Origin: Sediminibacterium ginsengisoli
GTDB taxonomy: Bacteria; Bacteroidota; Bacteroidia; Chitinophagales; Chitinophagaceae
Reading direction: 5' to 3'
Length of the DNA: 6,927 nt
Assembly (NCBI GenBank): GCA_943324415.2
Contig: CALPLN020000098.1
Location: 1 to 6,927, forward strand
Positions 5,744 through 6,927 of the stretch are shown piece by piece (within the stretch, counting starts at the first letter, position 1; each line of letters opens with the position of its first letter). The notes below the pieces were generated by a model. The model had not been told where the DNA came from, searched no databases, and saw nothing but the letters and a program-made list of their open reading frames with translations. A program made the position numbers and the translations under genes.

Positions 5744-6927
5744 ATGAAAAAAATCATAGGTTCTAAGAAAATCTTAGGTTCTATCGCTGGCTTTTTGATG
5801 CTGGCCTTATTGAGCTTGAATGTATTTGCGCAAGACGCATCTGCCTATCAAGTCCCGCCAAAAGAAATTGCTGACTTACTATTAGCAGCGCCCACTCCTT
5901 CTATCAGTGTGGATGGAAAAGCAAAACATATGCTTGTGATGGAGCGTCCTTCTTATCCTTTAGTGGAAGAACTTGGACAAGCTGAATTTAAAATTGCTGG
6001 TCTTCGTTTGAATCCTAACAATTTCTCTCCTACCCGTCAGAACTACATCAAGGGTATGACCATTAAAGACATCGCTAGCAATAAAGCTCTAGCAATCAAA
6101 GGCATGCCATCTACTATTGCTGCATTGAGTCCAACATGGAATCCGTCCGAAAATAAAATTGCATTCTACAATGTCACTGCAACCGCAGTAGATGTGTATG
6201 TAATTGACTTAAACACTTTGACTTGTCAAAAAATAAACAAAACTGCTGCTAATTTAATTTTAGGTGCGAGCTTAGTTTGGTTAGATGACGCCACAGTAAT
6301 GTATAAAGCAAATGTGAACAGCGCAAGCGCATTAGCTAAAAGACCCATCACACCTAAAGGCCCAACCATTCAAGAGAACTTAGGTAAAGCTGCACCTAGT
6401 GTGACGTATCAAGATTTGATCAAATCTCCTTATGACGAATATGTGTTTGAATTTTTAGCGAAGAGTCAATTGGTAAAAAACAAAAACGGCGTAGAAACTA
6501 AAATTGGTGCTCCTGCATTAACCAATAGCTTTAGCATCTCTCCTGATAAAAATTATATCCTTACGCGCACTTTAAATAAACCATTTTCTTATTTAGTGAC
6601 TGCTTATGGTTTTGCTTCTTCTATGCAAGTATTGGATAAAAACGGTGCCTTAGTAAAAACAATTGCTCAATTACCTTCTTCAGAAGGAACAGCAAGTGGT
6701 TATGACAATGTGCAAAATGCACCTCGTGGTTTTGAATGGAAGGACGATGAAGCGGCTACCATTGTGTATGCAATGCCTTTAGATAGTGGCTTGATTAAAA
6801 AAGCAGTGCCTTTCCATGACGCGGTGATGGCAATAGCAGCTCCTTTTAACGAAGCACCGAAAGAATTGTTTAAAACAGCCACACGTTTTTCTAATATCAG
6901 CTGGGGTGATGAAACTTTAGCATTAGT
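5744..6927 (+). CDS. Secreted S9-family peptidase, glutamyl-endopeptidase-like (N-terminal propeller; catalytic part outside window)
   Basis: The first 394 codons of a large exported serine peptidase. The ATG at 5744 gives a signal peptide (basic start, hydrophobic core AGFLMLALLSLNVFA) cut after Ala 29. The mature start, YQVPPKEIADLLLAAPTPSI, followed by LVMERPSYPLVEEL and AEFKIAGLRLNP, resembles the N-terminus of the prolyl-oligopeptidase-like proteins of the chloroplast glutamyl endopeptidase type (MEROPS S9D), where PP-EI-D---AP-P and a P-L-EL--E-K-AG-R pattern are typical. The visible part is the beta-propeller, with blade-like repeats such as LSPTWNPSENKIAFYNV, LVWLDDATVMYK and FSISPDKNYILTRTL. 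The alpha/beta-hydrolase domain with Ser-Asp-His would follow beyond the right edge, so activity cannot be judged. The likely role is periplasmic peptide degradation. The family is called from remembered similarity. Confidence 0.85.
   Translation, partial: MKKIIGSKKILGSIAGFLMLALLSLNVFAQDASAYQVPPKEIADLLLAAPTPSISVDGKAKHMLVMERPSYPLVEELGQAEFKIAGLRLNPNNFSPTRQNYIKGMTIKDIASNKALAIKGMPSTIAALSPTWNPSENKIAFYNVTATAVDVYVIDLNTLTCQKINKTAANLILGASLVWLDDATVMYKANVNSASALAKRPITPKGPTIQENLGKAAPSVTYQDLIKSPYDEYVFEFLAKSQLVKNKNGVETKIGAPALTNSFSISPDKNYILTRTLNKPFSYLVTAYGFASSMQVLDKNGALVKTIAQLPSSEGTASGYDNVQNAPRGFEWKDDEAATIVYAMPLDSGLIKKAVPFHDAVMAIAAPFNEAPKELFKTATRFSNISWGDETLAL

Noticed and set aside
6700..6882. Open minus-strand frame of 60 codons
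   Set aside because: It is antisense to the propeller of the S9 peptidase, which reads open throughout on the plus strand.

Overview
The window reads as chromosomal DNA from a low-GC member of the Bacteroidota, probably in or near Chitinophagaceae (the family is inference). The evidence is a SusC/CirA-style TonB-dependent receptor with a carboxypeptidase-regulatory-like N-terminal domain, no Shine-Dalgarno sequences before the starts, and two promoters of the Bacteroidota form TTTG-N20-TAnnTTT. The other genes have the types of protein usual in this phylum: an 'RGPP' small exported protein, a SYPGYNE alkaline-phosphatase-like protein and an S9D-like peptidase.

Layout. Positions 1-1939 (minus strand) hold a two-gene unit: a 115-residue exported Cys/His-containing protein ending in SRGPPAVIC, then, 30 bp further, a TonB-dependent outer-membrane receptor whose C-terminal part lies beyond the left edge. 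Positions 2046-3082 (plus strand) hold a very AT-rich pair, a 233-residue predicted lipoprotein and a 104-residue membrane protein, that I cannot assign to a named family. Its stop codon overlaps the stop codon of the convergent minus-strand gene at 3079-4245, a secreted alkaline-phosphatase-superfamily hydrolase.

Positions 4246-4851 contain no gene but much structure: two tandem 61-bp hairpin-like repeats, then about 140 bp of T-tracts spaced close to 10 bp apart (probable bent DNA), then a promoter and a leader with two copies of a small dyad. These lead into an NfsB-type FMN nitroreductase (4852-5481). A strong intrinsic terminator follows, then a promoter and the first 394 codons of a secreted S9-family (glutamyl-endopeptidase-like) peptidase that runs off the right edge.

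Most genes here act in the envelope: nutrient or metal uptake, phosphoester hydrolysis and peptide hydrolysis. The nitroreductase is the only clearly cytoplasmic product. No RNA gene, CRISPR array, transposase or integrase was seen. The least explained parts are the lipoprotein/membrane-protein pair and the 600-bp structured intergenic region.
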